Below, in pieces: positions 27,504 to 35,328 of a stretch of DNA of 64,000 nt. Made by a program: the position numbers and the translations under genes. The notes under the pieces are model-generated. The model saw only the letters and a program-made list of their open reading frames with translations, was not told the DNA's origin and did no database searches. The stretch comes from Holophagaceae bacterium (GTDB lineage: Bacteria; Acidobacteriota; Holophagae; Holophagales; Holophagaceae), in assembly GCA_016710635.1 (NCBI GenBank), contig JADJVL010000011.1:1-64000 (forward strand). The letters are read 5' to 3'. The number at the start of each line of letters is the position of its first letter. The first letter of the stretch is position 1.

Positions 27504-28057
27504 AAGAAATCCAAGTGATCGAACAGGGCCGTTTCCTCGGCGAGGAGTTCCTCCTCTGGTTGTGGATGCGGGGCCTCGTGGACGGCGGTCTGTCCGGCCA
27601 CGAAGGCGACCTCTCCTGCTGCTTCGTGGACGATTCGGTGCTGCTCGCCACGGAGCGCGGCGACGTGAAGGAAGTCTCCCTGCGCAAGGGCAATCCGGCG
27701 GAAAGCCGGGAGGCCTTCGAGGCCCTCAGCCGCGGGATGCGGCCCACCCGCGCGAAGCTGCGGCTGCTGTCCGGGGACCTGGAGTGGACCTTCACCCTGA
27801 ACGCCGCGACCCTCGACCTGCAGGCGCTGAAGCTGCCGCCCACCTCCTCCAAGGAGCCCGCGGCCCGCATGGCGGACCGCCTCTTCCTCATGGAGGAGGG
27901 CTCCAACCACGTGGAGCGCCGCTTCTCCGCCTTCCTGCGGGCCCGGGCCGGGGACGCGCCGGCCATGCAGGCGCGCATGCAGGACTGGGTCCGCAGCGGC
28001 CTCGCGCCCTTCACTGGGGAAGGCGAGCCGCTGGGCGAAGAGGTGCCATGGCGCTGA
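27500..28057 (+). CDS. RdgC-partner protein of unknown function
   Basis: 185 residues; starts MKEIQVIEQGRFLGEEFLLW. Contains GMRPTRAKLRLLSGDLEWTF and LNAATLDLQALKLPP, mixed alpha/beta, with no signal peptide. Similar proteins, as I recall, sit next to short RdgC-like genes in other phyla, so it may supply the missing part of RdgC. It overlaps both its upstream neighbour (ATGA) and the amidase start at 28048 by ten bases. Confidence 0.6.
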   Translation: MKEIQVIEQGRFLGEEFLLWLWMRGLVDGGLSGHEGDLSCCFVDDSVLLATERGDVKEVSLRKGNPAESREAFEALSRGMRPTRAKLRLLSGDLEWTFTLNAATLDLQALKLPPTSSKEPAARMADRLFLMEEGSNHVERRFSAFLRARAGDAPAMQARMQDWVRSGLAPFTGEGEPLGEEVPWR

Positions 28058-29775
28058 GGTCCGCCCGCGCGCTGCTGGTCATGGGCCTGGCGGTCCCGGG
28101 CCTCCCGGTTTCGGGCCTCCCGGTGTCAGGTCTGCCATTGCCTGGACTGGCCGCTACGCAGGACCCCGAGCCGCCGCCGGCGGAATTCCTGGGGAAGCTG
28201 CCGGAGGGCGGCACGGTGCCCATGCGGCTGGTCTTCCGCAAGGGCCTCATGCTCGAAGCGCGGCGCCTGCCGAAGAAGTTCCTGCTCCGCAAGACCGAGG
28301 CGCCCTGGATCTACTTCGAGGACCTGTCGGCGGACGGCAAGAAATGGGCGCTGCGGGCGGCCTTTCCGGACGATGTGTGGAGCCGGGACGAGGTGAAGCA
28401 CTTCGTCCGCCACGCGGAGCTGGAATCCGTCTGGCTCATGGCGTCCCACTTCACGGGCCACGGGCAGAACTACGACCGCCTGGAGGCGCTGAACCCGAAG
28501 AACCCGGAGAAGCTGGTGGCGGGCGACCTCTGGCGCATTCCCAGGGAGCTGCTGAGCAAGGACCTCGGGGGCCAGGGCCTGGCGCCGGACCGCAGCCAGC
28601 CCGAGGACGGCCTCGACGACGAGGCCCGGGTGAAGGCCTACCGGGCGCTGCTCTCCTTCGACCAGGACAAGGAGGGCAAGTTCGCGGCCTACCGGCTGCG
28701 GAAGGGCGAGGCCCTGTGGTCGTCGGTGGTGATGCGCTACACGGACCGGGTGGATGGCAAGGAGGTGAACCGGGCCGCGGAGCTCATCGCGAAGCGCAGC
28801 GGCATCGCGGATGTGCGGAGCATCCAGCCCGGCACGACGATCCGGATCCCCGTGGACCTGCTGTCGGATCCCTTCCAGCTGGAGGGTAGCCAGGCGCTGA
28901 AGGAGGAGCAGGAGATCCGCGAGGAGGTGCGCCGCACGCCGAAGCTGGAGGCGGGCCCGAAGCTGGGGGGCGTGCGCATCGTGCTGGACGCGGGGCACGG
29001 GGGCCGGGACAAGGGGGCGATGGCGAATGGCCTCTGGGAATCGGACTTCGTCTACGACATCGCCATGCGCACGAAGCGGATCCTGGAGCAGGACACGGAG
29101 GCTTCGGTGAGCAGCACCATCCTCTATCCGCGCCTGGGCTTCAAGACGCGGGAGGATATCAAGCGGCCCAGCGATGTGGCGCAGATCCTCACCACGCCGC
29201 CCTTTCCCATCGATGGCGAAAGCCCGACGGCGGTGAGCGTGAACCTGCGGTGGGTGCTCGCCAACGACCAGTTCGCGGAGTTCGTGAAGAAGAAGGGCGA
29301 TCCCAGGAAGACGATCTTCCTCAGCTTCCACGCCGACAGCCTGCACCCCACGGCCCGCGGGACGATGATCTATGTGCCCGGCGCCGCCAGCGTGCCGTCC
29401 ACCTACGGCCTCGCCGGCAGCCGCGCGGTCCGGGTGAAGGAGATGAAGGCCAGCGGCCGCGTGAGTTTTTCCGCGCGGGAGAAGGTGCAGGGCGAAGCCC
29501 GCAGCCGCGTGTTCTCCGAGCTGCTGCTGCGGGAGCTGCAGAAAGCCAAGCTCCCCGTCCACGGCAACCGAGCCATCCGCAACGTCATCCACCGCGACGG
29601 CAAGAACTTCGTCCCCGCCGCCATCCGGCACAACACGGCCGCGACGAAAGTGCTCATCGAAGTCGCGAACCTCACCAACGAGGCGGACGTGGAGAACCTC
29701 ATGGACCCGGCGTTCCGGGAGGGGTATGCGGAGGCGGTGGTGCGGGCGGTTCGGGCGTATTACAAGAAGTCGTGA
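28048..29775 (+). CDS. exported N-acetylmuramoyl-L-alanine amidase (amidase_3) with LysM-like region
   Basis: 575 residues. The signal region contains a repeat (GLPVSGLPVSGLPLPGL, ending Ala). A long middle segment has two LysM-like or peptidoglycan-binding stretches (LVAGDLWRIP; IQPGTTIRIPVDLL). The C-terminal amidase_3 domain has VRIVLDAGHGGRDKGA (zinc His), NGLWESDFVYDIAMRTKRIL (Glu), FLSFHADSL (zinc His) and VLIEVANLTNEAD (catalytic Glu). AmiC-type enzymes cut the bond between muramic acid and stem peptide in cell separation. ATG 28048 opens the signal sequence. Confidence 0.88.
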   Translation: MALRSARALLVMGLAVPGLPVSGLPVSGLPLPGLAATQDPEPPPAEFLGKLPEGGTVPMRLVFRKGLMLEARRLPKKFLLRKTEAPWIYFEDLSADGKKWALRAAFPDDVWSRDEVKHFVRHAELESVWLMASHFTGHGQNYDRLEALNPKNPEKLVAGDLWRIPRELLSKDLGGQGLAPDRSQPEDGLDDEARVKAYRALLSFDQDKEGKFAAYRLRKGEALWSSVVMRYTDRVDGKEVNRAAELIAKRSGIADVRSIQPGTTIRIPVDLLSDPFQLEGSQALKEEQEIREEVRRTPKLEAGPKLGGVRIVLDAGHGGRDKGAMANGLWESDFVYDIAMRTKRILEQDTEASVSSTILYPRLGFKTREDIKRPSDVAQILTTPPFPIDGESPTAVSVNLRWVLANDQFAEFVKKKGDPRKTIFLSFHADSLHPTARGTMIYVPGAASVPSTYGLAGSRAVRVKEMKASGRVSFSAREKVQGEARSRVFSELLLRELQKAKLPVHGNRAIRNVIHRDGKNFVPAAIRHNTAATKVLIEVANLTNEADVENLMDPAFREGYAEAVVRAVRAYYKKS

Positions 29776-30070
29776 ACTATCAGGGCGATACCAGGATGTC
29801 CTGGCCGCTTGGCTGCATCCTCGAGCAGCGGCAATGGACCCAGTCATCAAGCCACACAGCCATTTTGGTGCCTTCTTGTTCAACGGATGGATCGCAATAG
29901 ACCGGAAAATCGTTCCGATCAGGGTGTGATTCCGTTCCGTTCAGAGACTGAACTTTTCCGATTCTGCACTGACGGTTGGCGGGCTGCTAGGCTTCGTGCC
30001 GCGCGCACCACTCTTCCCATTTGCCCATGTCTGGGCATCGTTCCCAACCAATGAAAACCAAGGAGTTTTC
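29776..30070. other. intergenic transition into the low-GC island, no gene seen
   Basis: 295 bases, with codon-like GC bias lost. Contains the 17-mer GGGCTGCTAGGCTTCGT (29981-29997), which also occurs at 2697-2713, and the short inverted repeat GCCCATGTCTGGGC (about 30022-30035). No convincing promoter elements. Confidence 0.5.
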
Positions 30071-30817
30071 ATGAACCTCCGACTTTGGATGGAATCCATA
30101 CACATTACCTCGAGTTCTCTTGCACATGCAGGCCCCGCTGAAAGAACATCCCATTCCCGCTCGGGTTGGCGTCGCTTCATAGGATTGATGCTTCTTCTCG
30201 GCTTTATCGGGTCCGCAGTTGGCTGTGACGAGTACACAGAAGCAGATGCAAAACGGCGAAGACAAAAGGATGCGGGGATCCAGGATTCAACCACAGATGC
30301 TGGGACCTTGCGGACCATCGAATGGAGGCCGGGAGGCATACGCGCACCCGGAGGACCAGAGGGGTCCTACTCCCTACAGTTCGTCGGATACCCATCCAAT
30401 CGCCTCTTGTTGGTCGGCTCCACGACCTACACGGAAGAGGGGAACCGAGTCGAACCGATCACCCTGCGGACCGGCGATTACTTGCCGATGGAGGTTCGGG
30501 TCGGAGGCGAGACTCGGGCATACAATTTTCAGATCGTTCAACTTCCGAATCTTCCGCCAGGGACATATCTCTTGGACTTACCGGGGGCGATGGAGGACAT
30601 TGTGAATCTTGCCGCTTCATGGCCAGAAGAGCCTATCGCGTTCAAACTTCATGGTAATACCAATGGTTCAGGTGGAGGTTCAGTCATTCCGCCAGCTTTT
30701 AGGGACACACTGGGTTCTGGTGTTGATTTTGTGGTAACTGTTACCATTCCCAGCGCAGACGCTCCTTCCATTTCCACACTGCCGGTCACTCGTATTGGCA
30801 TTCAGCAGAAAGATTAA
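30071..30817 (+). CDS. putative lipoprotein of the low-GC island
   Basis: 248 residues. A basic N-terminal stretch and hydrophobic segment (FIGLMLLLGFIGSAVGC) end in a lipobox Cys followed by DEY. The body is Gly/Pro-rich and beta-like (YSLQFVGYPSNRLLLVGSTT; MEVRVGGETRAYNFQIVQLP). No family recognised. AGGAG at 30061-30065 supports the ATG at 30071. Lower GC and mixed codon use set it apart from the flanks. The stop overlaps the next gene's start (TAATG). Confidence 0.6.
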   Translation: MNLRLWMESIHITSSSLAHAGPAERTSHSRSGWRRFIGLMLLLGFIGSAVGCDEYTEADAKRRRQKDAGIQDSTTDAGTLRTIEWRPGGIRAPGGPEGSYSLQFVGYPSNRLLLVGSTTYTEEGNRVEPITLRTGDYLPMEVRVGGETRAYNFQIVQLPNLPPGTYLLDLPGAMEDIVNLAASWPEEPIAFKLHGNTNGSGGGSVIPPAFRDTLGSGVDFVVTVTIPSADAPSISTLPVTRIGIQQKD

Positions 30818-32073
30818 TGAAGCAAACGGATTTATTCAAGCTTGACCAGAGGCCCTCACGGTCTCTGGTCAAGCTTTCAATAAGGTTTTTTATAGCCTTA
30901 GCATTTTTTGTGCTTCCACTCGTGGGTAGTGAAGCTCGGACAATCGAAATTCCCTTTGAGCGCAACGAAAATGGTCACATTATTGTCAAACTTGAACTTA
31001 GCTCTGGGCTCAAAAAGATCGAAACAAAATGGCTCTTTGACACTGGAAGCGAATTAACTCATTTAAGCGATACGATTCCAGAAGAATTCTATAAAATTGG
31101 GAAAGGTGTTGTCAATGTTACAGATGCCTATTCAAGTAAAGAAAAAAATCAAACAATAATTACTATTAATCAATTTATAATTGGTACACAAAAAATCAAT
31201 AACATTGAAGCAGTTAAGACTAATTTAAAATTTTCACTAAAATATGAAGATGAACCCATAGACGGCATTATTGGTATGAATATTTTAGTAAATAATGTTG
31301 TAAAAATAGACTTTGAATTAAGAAAAATATATATTTCGAATGTTAAATTTCAAACTCATGGAATTAAGCTTCGTATAGTCAATAAAAAAGTACCAATTTG
31401 CAGGTTAAAATATGATAACAAGACAATAGAAGCAATTTGTGACACTGGGTCCAGTGGATCTTTTGAATTTCCTAATATGTCTGGAATCATTGTCGAACCC
31501 GGCGCTGGTGTTTATACGGCTGGTGCCTTCTCCAACTCAAAAGGCTCAAACTATAAGCCAAGGTCGATTGAGTGGCTTGGACGCTTCTGGTTCTCGAGGC
31601 GCGGGAGATGGACGAAAGCGAATGTGGTCATTTCTCCGGGAATACTTAAAGGCACCATCGGCATGCGAATCTGGGGTGCGGTTCCATCAGTCACCTTTGA
31701 TTTCATCAAGGGTTGGGTCATCTTCTCGCATTCAGGTGCTGAACTACCGATGGACAAGAGTAAAGGTCCCTTCATTCCCGTTTATTGGGATCGAAAGGAC
31801 CCAATTGCACCATTCCTCGTAGTGGAAGAAGTCTCTCATCTGAAGCCTCATGAAAGGCTCGGTTTCGAGTCTGGCGACATCGTCATCTCTATCGATGGCA
31901 ATGCTGAAGGCCTCTCCAGACGTAGGTTTCAAGACGCCTCTTTGACTCCGGGCTCACAAGTAGAAGTCCGTCGAAAAGGGCAGGTATTATCCCTGACGAT
32001 TCCAGCTACCCCCGCAACGCCGCCCGCGCCAGCACCACCTTATCCAGCGCCTCTTCCACCGAATTCCCCATGA
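30817..32073 (+). CDS. retropepsin-like aspartyl protease with C-terminal PDZ domain
   Basis: 418 residues. A signal or membrane segment (LSIRFFIALAFFVLPLVGSE) is followed by two pepsin-like half domains: WLFDTGSELTHLS and, about 140 residues later, AICDTGSSGSFEF (both D-T-G-S active-site loops). A PDZ-like domain (PHERLGFESGDIVISIDGNA) follows. Such proteins are usually envelope proteases of unknown substrate. The first two thirds, about 30850-31450, are strongly AT-rich (runs of AAT, AAA, TTA codons), then GC rises. The C-terminal Pro/Ala tail overlaps purK by 68 bases and is encoded antisense to it, suggesting a replaced 3' end. Confidence 0.75.
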   Translation: MKQTDLFKLDQRPSRSLVKLSIRFFIALAFFVLPLVGSEARTIEIPFERNENGHIIVKLELSSGLKKIETKWLFDTGSELTHLSDTIPEEFYKIGKGVVNVTDAYSSKEKNQTIITINQFIIGTQKINNIEAVKTNLKFSLKYEDEPIDGIIGMNILVNNVVKIDFELRKIYISNVKFQTHGIKLRIVNKKVPICRLKYDNKTIEAICDTGSSGSFEFPNMSGIIVEPGAGVYTAGAFSNSKGSNYKPRSIEWLGRFWFSRRGRWTKANVVISPGILKGTIGMRIWGAVPSVTFDFIKGWVIFSHSGAELPMDKSKGPFIPVYWDRKDPIAPFLVVEEVSHLKPHERLGFESGDIVISIDGNAEGLSRRRFQDASLTPGSQVEVRRKGQVLSLTIPATPATPPAPAPPYPAPLPPNSP

Positions 32074-33148
32074 CGGTGAGGTGCCCCATCTTGCGGCCCT
32101 TCCTGGGCTCCATCTTTCCGTACAGGTGCAGCTTCACGTCGGGATAGGCGAGGAGCCTTTCCCAGGCGGGTTCGCCGTGCTCGGGCCAGAGGTCGCCTAG
32201 GAGGTTCGCCATGGCGGCGGGTCTCAGCAGGGTGGTATCGCCGAGGGGGAGGCCGCAGACGGCGCGGACCTGCTGTTCGAACTGGCTGGTGATGCAGGCG
32301 TCGATGGTGGCGTGGCCGCTGTTGTGGGGGCGGGGGGCGAGTTCGTTCACCAGCAGGCGGCCGCCTTCCTTCAGGAAGAATTCCACCGCGAGCATGCCGA
32401 TCACCCCGAGGGCCTTCGCGATGTCCACGGCCATCTGGCGGGCTTCGGCGGCGACCTCGGCGGGGATGCGGGCGGGAAAGACCGTCGTATCCAGGATGTG
32501 GTTGGCGTGGGCGTTCTCCGCGACGTCCCAGGTCTTCGTTTCGCCGTTGGCCCCGCGGGCGCAGATCACGCTGCATTCCAGCTCGAAGGGCACCCACGCT
32601 TCGAGGATGCCGGTCTGGCCGCCCAGGGCGGCGTGGGCGGCGGCCAGGTCCGAATCCGTGCCCAGCTTCTGCTGCCCCTTCCCGTCGTAGCCGAAGGAGG
32701 CGGTCTTCAGCACTGCCGGCAGGCCCAGGGCCTGGGCGGCCTCCCGCAGATCACCCTCCGTGTTCACCTCCCGGAAGGGCGTGACGGGGAAGCCATTGCC
32801 CTGGAGGAAGCGCTTCTCCCGGAGCCGGTGCTGCACCGTATGCAGCACGAAGGCCGACGGATGCATGGGCTTCAGCTCCGCCACCGCCTCCAGCGTCGCG
32901 CTGGGAATGTTCTCGAACTCCACCGTCATCACGTCCACGCCCCGGGCCAGGGCCTGGGCGGCGTAGAGGTCGTTGTAGTGGGCCCGCACCTCGAAGTCCG
33001 CCACCTGGCCCGCCGGGCAGTCGTGGCCGGGATCCAGGGCGTGCACCCGGAAGCCCAGGTTGCGGGCCGCCAGGGTGAACATGCGGCCCAGCTGCCCGCC
33101 GCCGAGCAGGCCAAGCGTCGCGCCGGGGCGGATGGGAGCTGGGTGCAT
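32006..33148 (-). CDS. purK: 5-(carboxyamino)imidazole ribonucleotide synthase
   Basis: ATP-grasp enzyme of purine synthesis (AIR plus bicarbonate to N5-CAIR). It has the PurK start LGLLGGGQLGRMFTLAARNL, MTVEFENIPSATL, ATP-grasp segments KTASFGYDGKGQQKL and EFFLKEGGRLLVNELAPRPH, then NSGHATIDACITSQFEQQ. 380 residues from ATG 33148 is normal. An ATG at 33178 adds ten residues. No purE is adjacent. Its 3' end overlaps the convergent protease gene. Confidence 0.95.
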   Translation of the reverse strand: MHPAPIRPGATLGLLGGGQLGRMFTLAARNLGFRVHALDPGHDCPAGQVADFEVRAHYNDLYAAQALARGVDVMTVEFENIPSATLEAVAELKPMHPSAFVLHTVQHRLREKRFLQGNGFPVTPFREVNTEGDLREAAQALGLPAVLKTASFGYDGKGQQKLGTDSDLAAAHAALGGQTGILEAWVPFELECSVICARGANGETKTWDVAENAHANHILDTTVFPARIPAEVAAEARQMAVDIAKALGVIGMLAVEFFLKEGGRLLVNELAPRPHNSGHATIDACITSQFEQQVRAVCGLPLGDTTLLRPAAMANLLGDLWPEHGEPAWERLLAYPDVKLHLYGKMEPRKGRKMGHLTVMGNSVEEALDKVVLARAALRG

Positions 33149-33193
33149 GGGAGCCTCGAAGGGCCTCCATGGTCGCATGGCAGAATCGTTGGC

Positions 33194-33418
33194 ATGAAGC
33201 TCTACGCCCGCATGAACCACATCGGCTGGGTGCACCTCTGGCGCAGCCGCCTCGCCTTCGAGGAGGGCGAGGCCTCCGAGCACTTCTTCAACGGCAAGGT
33301 GGATCCCCGTTGGCTGGAAGCCGCCCTCCCCACCGGACTCCTGGACCGCATGAAGGCCGGCGAGCTGGTGGAGATCGAGGACCCGGGCTACTTCCCCGAA
33401 GGCGAGTCCGGGGGCTGA
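33194..33418 (+). CDS. small conserved-looking protein, unknown
   Basis: 74 residues: MKLYARMNHIGWVHLWRSRL, then an acidic segment ending VEIEDPGYFPEGESGG. Aromatic-rich N-terminus, no signal or membrane segment. Divergent from purK; the start lies about 45 bases from purK's and the 3' end overlaps the next gene by 31 bases, convergently. Confidence 0.5.
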   Translation: MKLYARMNHIGWVHLWRSRLAFEEGEASEHFFNGKVDPRWLEAALPTGLLDRMKAGELVEIEDPGYFPEGESGG

Positions 33419-34134
33419 TCAGGCGCCGGTACCGTGGCGGCATCCGCCTCCAGGGCTTGGAAAAGGGCCAGGGCCACGCTGGCGAACCACACGCCGAGGG
33501 CGCCGGAGAGGGCCGCTTCCGCCCAGAACCAGGGACTGCGGAGCGCCGCCTCGGACAGGGCGGGCTCCGGCAGCAGGGCGGGGAAGGGCGACAGCAGGAG
33601 CAGCTGCAGCAGCAGGGCCGCGGCGATGACGAGGACCGCCCGGGGCCAGGCCCGCATCATCAGCTTCGCGCTGGCCCGGTAGCCCGCCTGGATCCCATCG
33701 CCCCGTAGCAGGGTGCGCGTGGGGCCCCAGCCGAAGGCGAGGAGCACCAGCAGCCCCGGCGCCACACACAGCATCAGGCCAATCCCCACGAGCAGGGACA
33801 GCAGCAGTCGCGCGGCGGTGGCCCGCCACCAGCGGGCTTCGAAGGTCTCCTGCCAGTTTCCGGGGAGGTTGTCGGGATGCCCGAGGGTCTGCGCATCCAG
33901 GTAGGCGGCCATGCGGGGCAGGGCGTAGAGCTCCATGGGCAGCAGGGCCATGCCGCGCACCATGCCGTCCAGGAGCGGATCCGCCGGCAGGGGCAGTCGC
34001 ATCCTGAGCAGCGGTCCGAGGGCCGCCAGAGCCGTGGACAGCGCGGTCAGGCCCAGGAACATCCCGGGCCGGGCGAGCAGCCTGGAAAGCCCCTCCCGGA
34101 GCAGCTTCAGGTCTCGGATCGGGGAGGGCTTCAT
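33388..34134 (-). CDS. integral membrane protein of unknown function
   Basis: 248 residues with about five or six hydrophobic helices (MFLGLTALSTALAALGPLL; LLLSLLVGIGLMLCVAPGLL; AVLVIAAALLLQLLLLSPF; AALSGALGVWFASVALALFQ). The layout resembles DUF975/GDPD-membrane-domain-type proteins, but I cannot assign a family. It ends in an Asp/Pro tail overlapping the small gene opposite. Confidence 0.55.
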   Translation of the reverse strand: MKPSPIRDLKLLREGLSRLLARPGMFLGLTALSTALAALGPLLRMRLPLPADPLLDGMVRGMALLPMELYALPRMAAYLDAQTLGHPDNLPGNWQETFEARWWRATAARLLLSLLVGIGLMLCVAPGLLVLLAFGWGPTRTLLRGDGIQAGYRASAKLMMRAWPRAVLVIAAALLLQLLLLSPFPALLPEPALSEAALRSPWFWAEAALSGALGVWFASVALALFQALEADAATVPAPDQPPDSPSGK

Positions 34135-34162
34135 CCTTCCACCTTAGTGGCTTTGCCGCGCT

Positions 34163-34696
34163 ATGATCCCCGTCATGCCGATGGATGGCGCCCAAGCCCC
34201 CTGCCTCCTGGTCGCCAGCGCGCTGCTGCTGGACCCGAACTTCCTCCACGCCGTCGTGCTGGTGGTGGAGCACGACGACGACGGCGCCTTGGGGGTGATC
34301 CTCAATCGGCCGCTGCCCCTGCCGCTGTCCCAGGTCTGCGAGGAAAGCCAGATCCCCTACGCGGGCGCCGAGGAGGCCACCGCGTGGCGGGGCGGGCCGG
34401 TGGATCCCCAGCGGGGCGTGCTCCTCGTGCAGGGCGACATCCCCAGCGACGAGGACACGGTGCTGGACTTCACCCACTTCGTGAGCCACCGCAAGGATCT
34501 GCTGGAGAACCTGCTGATGGATCCGGAAGCCCGGTTCCGGCTCTTCCTGGGCTACGCCGGCTGGGGCCCGGGGCAGCTGGAAGGCGAGCTGGAGCAGGGC
34601 GCGTGGATCCGCCTGCCCCTGCACAGCGACTGGCTCATGCATCCCGATCCCACGGGGCTCTGGCACGTGGCGATCCAGGCGGAGGCCGGCGAGTGA
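34163..34696 (+). CDS. YqgE/AlgH family protein (DUF179)
   Basis: 177 residues. Typical features: LLVASALLLDPNFLHAVVLV near the start, then DDGALGVILNRPLP, WRGGPVDPQRGVLLVQ, RFRLFLGYAGWGPGQLEGEL and WHVAI near the end. Members are cytoplasmic, of unclear biochemical role (AlgH affects alginate regulation). The stop overlaps the AlkA-like start (GTGA). Confidence 0.9.
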   Translation: MIPVMPMDGAQAPCLLVASALLLDPNFLHAVVLVVEHDDDGALGVILNRPLPLPLSQVCEESQIPYAGAEEATAWRGGPVDPQRGVLLVQGDIPSDEDTVLDFTHFVSHRKDLLENLLMDPEARFRLFLGYAGWGPGQLEGELEQGAWIRLPLHSDWLMHPDPTGLWHVAIQAEAGE

Positions 34697-35316
34697 CGCG
34701 ATTCGAATTGGCCTACGATCCCGCGGAGGCCCTGGCGGCCCTGCGCAAGGACAAGGACCTGCGCCGGGTCATCACGCGGGTGGGCGACTTCAACCTGGCG
34801 TTGCGCCCCAACCACAGCCCCTTCGAAGCCCTCGCCGAATCCATCATCTACCAGCAGCTCAACGGCAAGGTCGCCGCCACAATCTGGGGCCGCTTCCAGG
34901 GCCTCTTCGAAGCGAAGCACCTGCGCCCGGAGGATGTGCTGGGAGCCACGATCGAGCGGCTGCGCAGCGCCGGCCTCAGCGAAGCCAAGGCCCTCGCGGT
35001 GAAGGACCTCGCCCTGAAAGTGGAGGAAGGCCTCGTCCCCGGCTGGGCGGCCCTGCGGAAGCTCGACGACGAGGAGATCATCCGCCGCTTCGTCCAGGTG
35101 CGCGGCATCGGCCGCTGGACCGTGGAGATGCTCCTGATCTTTCGCCTGGGCCGCCCGGACGTATGGCCCGTGGACGACTTCGCCGTGCGCACGGCGTATG
35201 GAGACGTGTTCGGGTTCGAGAAGGTGGACCTGAAGGAGATGCGCGCGCGGGCCGAGGCGTGGCGGCCCTGGCGGAGCGTGGTCGCGTGGTACATGTGGCG
35301 GTGGTACAAGCCGTAG
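34693..35316 (+). CDS. DNA-3-methyladenine glycosylase II-like (AlkA/HhH-GPD)
   Basis: Base-excision repair glycosylase, 207 residues. Helix-hairpin-helix VRGIGRWTVEMLLIFRLGR, followed by WPVDDFAVRTAYG with the catalytic Asp. The earlier segment FEALAESIIYQQLNGKVA matches the HhH-GPD start. It lacks the N-terminal AlkA domain of E. coli, as do many short bacterial forms. The GTG start overlaps the AlgH stop, so the two are coupled. Confidence 0.9.
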   Translation: MTRFELAYDPAEALAALRKDKDLRRVITRVGDFNLALRPNHSPFEALAESIIYQQLNGKVAATIWGRFQGLFEAKHLRPEDVLGATIERLRSAGLSEAKALAVKDLALKVEEGLVPGWAALRKLDDEEIIRRFVQVRGIGRWTVEMLLIFRLGRPDVWPVDDFAVRTAYGDVFGFEKVDLKEMRARAEAWRPWRSVVAWYMWRWYKP

Positions 35317-35328
35317 GGCGGGTGGGGT

